From the NCBI GenBank assembly GCA_041661665.1, contig JBAZTW010000046.1, forward strand, positions 1 to 14,566: a stretch of DNA of 14,566 nt, given 5' to 3'. A program made the translations under genes and the position numbers. Source of the stretch: GWC2-45-44 sp041661665 (GTDB taxonomy: Bacteria > Planctomycetota > Phycisphaerae > Sedimentisphaerales > UBA12454). The notes below the pieces were generated by a model. That model saw only the letters and a program-made list of their open reading frames with translations. It made no database searches and was not told the origin of the DNA. Below are positions 13,764 to 14,566 of the stretch, in pieces (within the stretch, counting starts at the first letter, position 1; each line of letters begins with the position of its first letter).

Positions 13764-14566
13764 ATGGCTGTCGCTCGTCAGGGTCAAAGCAATACAATGC
13801 TTTATACGGTAATTACTTTTGTGGCGTTATTTCTTATCGCCGGAATATGTGCTGTAGTTTTTTATATCAAGGCTGAAGATTGGCGTAATGAAAGTATTGC
13901 GGCTCAGCAGGAATTGAGCGCGTTTGCAAACAGTACTGAAGTTCGCAATATCGCGACAATCGTCGGCACAAAAAGCGGCGGCGACAGCAGGCTCACTCAG
14001 CTCACCGGCTACACGGACAGGCTTTATACTTTGCTTTTAGGAGTTGTCCCGCCGGATACAAGCGCGGAAGTGAAACTAAGCCAGGCTGAAAGCAAATACG
14101 CCGAAGCTCTGGCGAAGCTGCCTAAAGATATGAACGTGGTTGGCGATGTGAACGGGCCGGGCACGATTGCACTGATGGAAATGTATAACAGCAAGCTCGG
14201 ACAGAAGCAGGAGAATCTGGATGAGTTGACAAAGCAGCTCGGCGATTTGCAGGACGAATTTGATATCGGGAAAAAAGGAGCTGCGGAAAGAGAGACCGAA
14301 CTTCGCACGCAGGTTGCATCCGAGCAGGAGAAGGCAGACAGCGTTCAAAAGAGCTACGACCAGCTTCGTGAGCTTATGGACAAGAAGACAACCGAGCAGG
14401 TGCAGGCTCTTATGCAGCAGAGAGATGACGCGATTGCGGAAAAGACTCAGAGCAGGCAGGAATTGCTGGCTTCGATGAGCAAACTTAATATAACGCAGAG
14501 CAGGCTTGAGGATGCACTGAGCAGGCTTGAGATATTAAAGCCCAGACCGAAAGAGGATATCGCGGC
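13764..14566 (+). CDS. Membrane-anchored coiled-coil protein, 3' end outside window
   Basis: The frame is open from the ATG to the right edge (267 complete codons), so the gene is partial. It begins MAVARQGQSN, followed by one strong membrane segment at about 13-35 (LYTVITFVALFLIAGICAVV) with little positive charge before it, consistent with a signal anchor and an extracytoplasmic or periplasmic bulk. Residues about 140-256 are Gln/Glu/Lys/Leu-rich with heptad-like spacing and should form a long coiled coil; the segment near 60-135 is mixed and less helical. I do not recognise a family; the shape recalls envelope or cytoskeletal scaffold proteins, but that is only by analogy. AGGAG (13752-13756), seven bases before the ATG, fixes the start. 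It is divergent from the SDR gene. Confidence 0.87.
   Translation, partial: MAVARQGQSNTMLYTVITFVALFLIAGICAVVFYIKAEDWRNESIAAQQELSAFANSTEVRNIATIVGTKSGGDSRLTQLTGYTDRLYTLLLGVVPPDTSAEVKLSQAESKYAEALAKLPKDMNVVGDVNGPGTIALMEMYNSKLGQKQENLDELTKQLGDLQDEFDIGKKGAAERETELRTQVASEQEKADSVQKSYDQLRELMDKKTTEQVQALMQQRDDAIAEKTQSRQELLASMSKLNITQSRLEDALSRLEILKPRPKEDIA

Noticed and set aside
1..14566. CRISPR arrays, tRNA or rRNA genes, complete insertion sequences
   Set aside because: No regularly spaced direct repeats of CRISPR length, no cloverleaf with the TTCGA-type loop, no rRNA core motifs and no transposase were recognised on either strand by reading.

Overview
This 14.6 kb bacterial window carries ordinary chromosomal genes mixed with a few accessory ones. 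Most genes are on the plus strand. The A+T-leaning composition, several weak or absent Shine-Dalgarno (SD) sequences, long uncharacterised TPR and coiled-coil proteins, and repeat-studded gaps would fit a planctomycete-like (Phycisphaerae-type) organism. That placement is inference; there is no rRNA gene or clade marker here. No tRNA, rRNA, CRISPR array or complete insertion sequence was seen.

Layout: (1) 1-411: the 5' end of a minus-strand gene leaving the left edge, with a long imperfect hairpin over its start region, then a gap built of hairpin repeats and degenerate units. (2) 412-2206: a 469-aa TPR protein, then rpsT (ribosomal protein S20) and a clear rho-independent terminator. (3) 2277-3317: a stand-alone Fic-domain protein with an intact self-inhibitory motif and winged-helix-like C-terminus. 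(4) 3400-7114: a tightly coupled set of rnr (RNase R), a secreted alkaline phosphatase and a 76-aa two-helix membrane protein, each joined to the next by a 4-base ATGA overlap. (5) 7115-7368: a 254-bp leader with small hairpins and four tandem TAGGG-type heptamers (a possible G-quadruplex), then clpB. (6) 9966-11177: an A+T-rich 403-aa protein of unknown function that I read as a candidate PD-(D/E)XK nuclease. (7) 11303-12544: truD, whose conserved N-terminus lies upstream of every in-frame ATG, GTG or TTG, so that an ATT start inside a short repeat is the best reading. (8) 12583-13455, minus strand: a classical short-chain dehydrogenase. (9) 13456-13763: a gap with two dispersed-repeat-like palindromic segments. 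(10) 13764 to the right edge: the N-terminal 267 residues of a membrane-anchored coiled-coil protein.

RNA and protein quality control recur (S20, RNase R, ClpB, TruD), but only rnr-phosphatase-small protein looks like a true operon. The most unusual items are the truD start, the putative nuclease, the heptamer/G4 element before clpB, and the start-codon hairpin at the left edge. Several gaps contain short tandem or near-tandem words, suggesting a genome in which small repeats often sit at gene boundaries.
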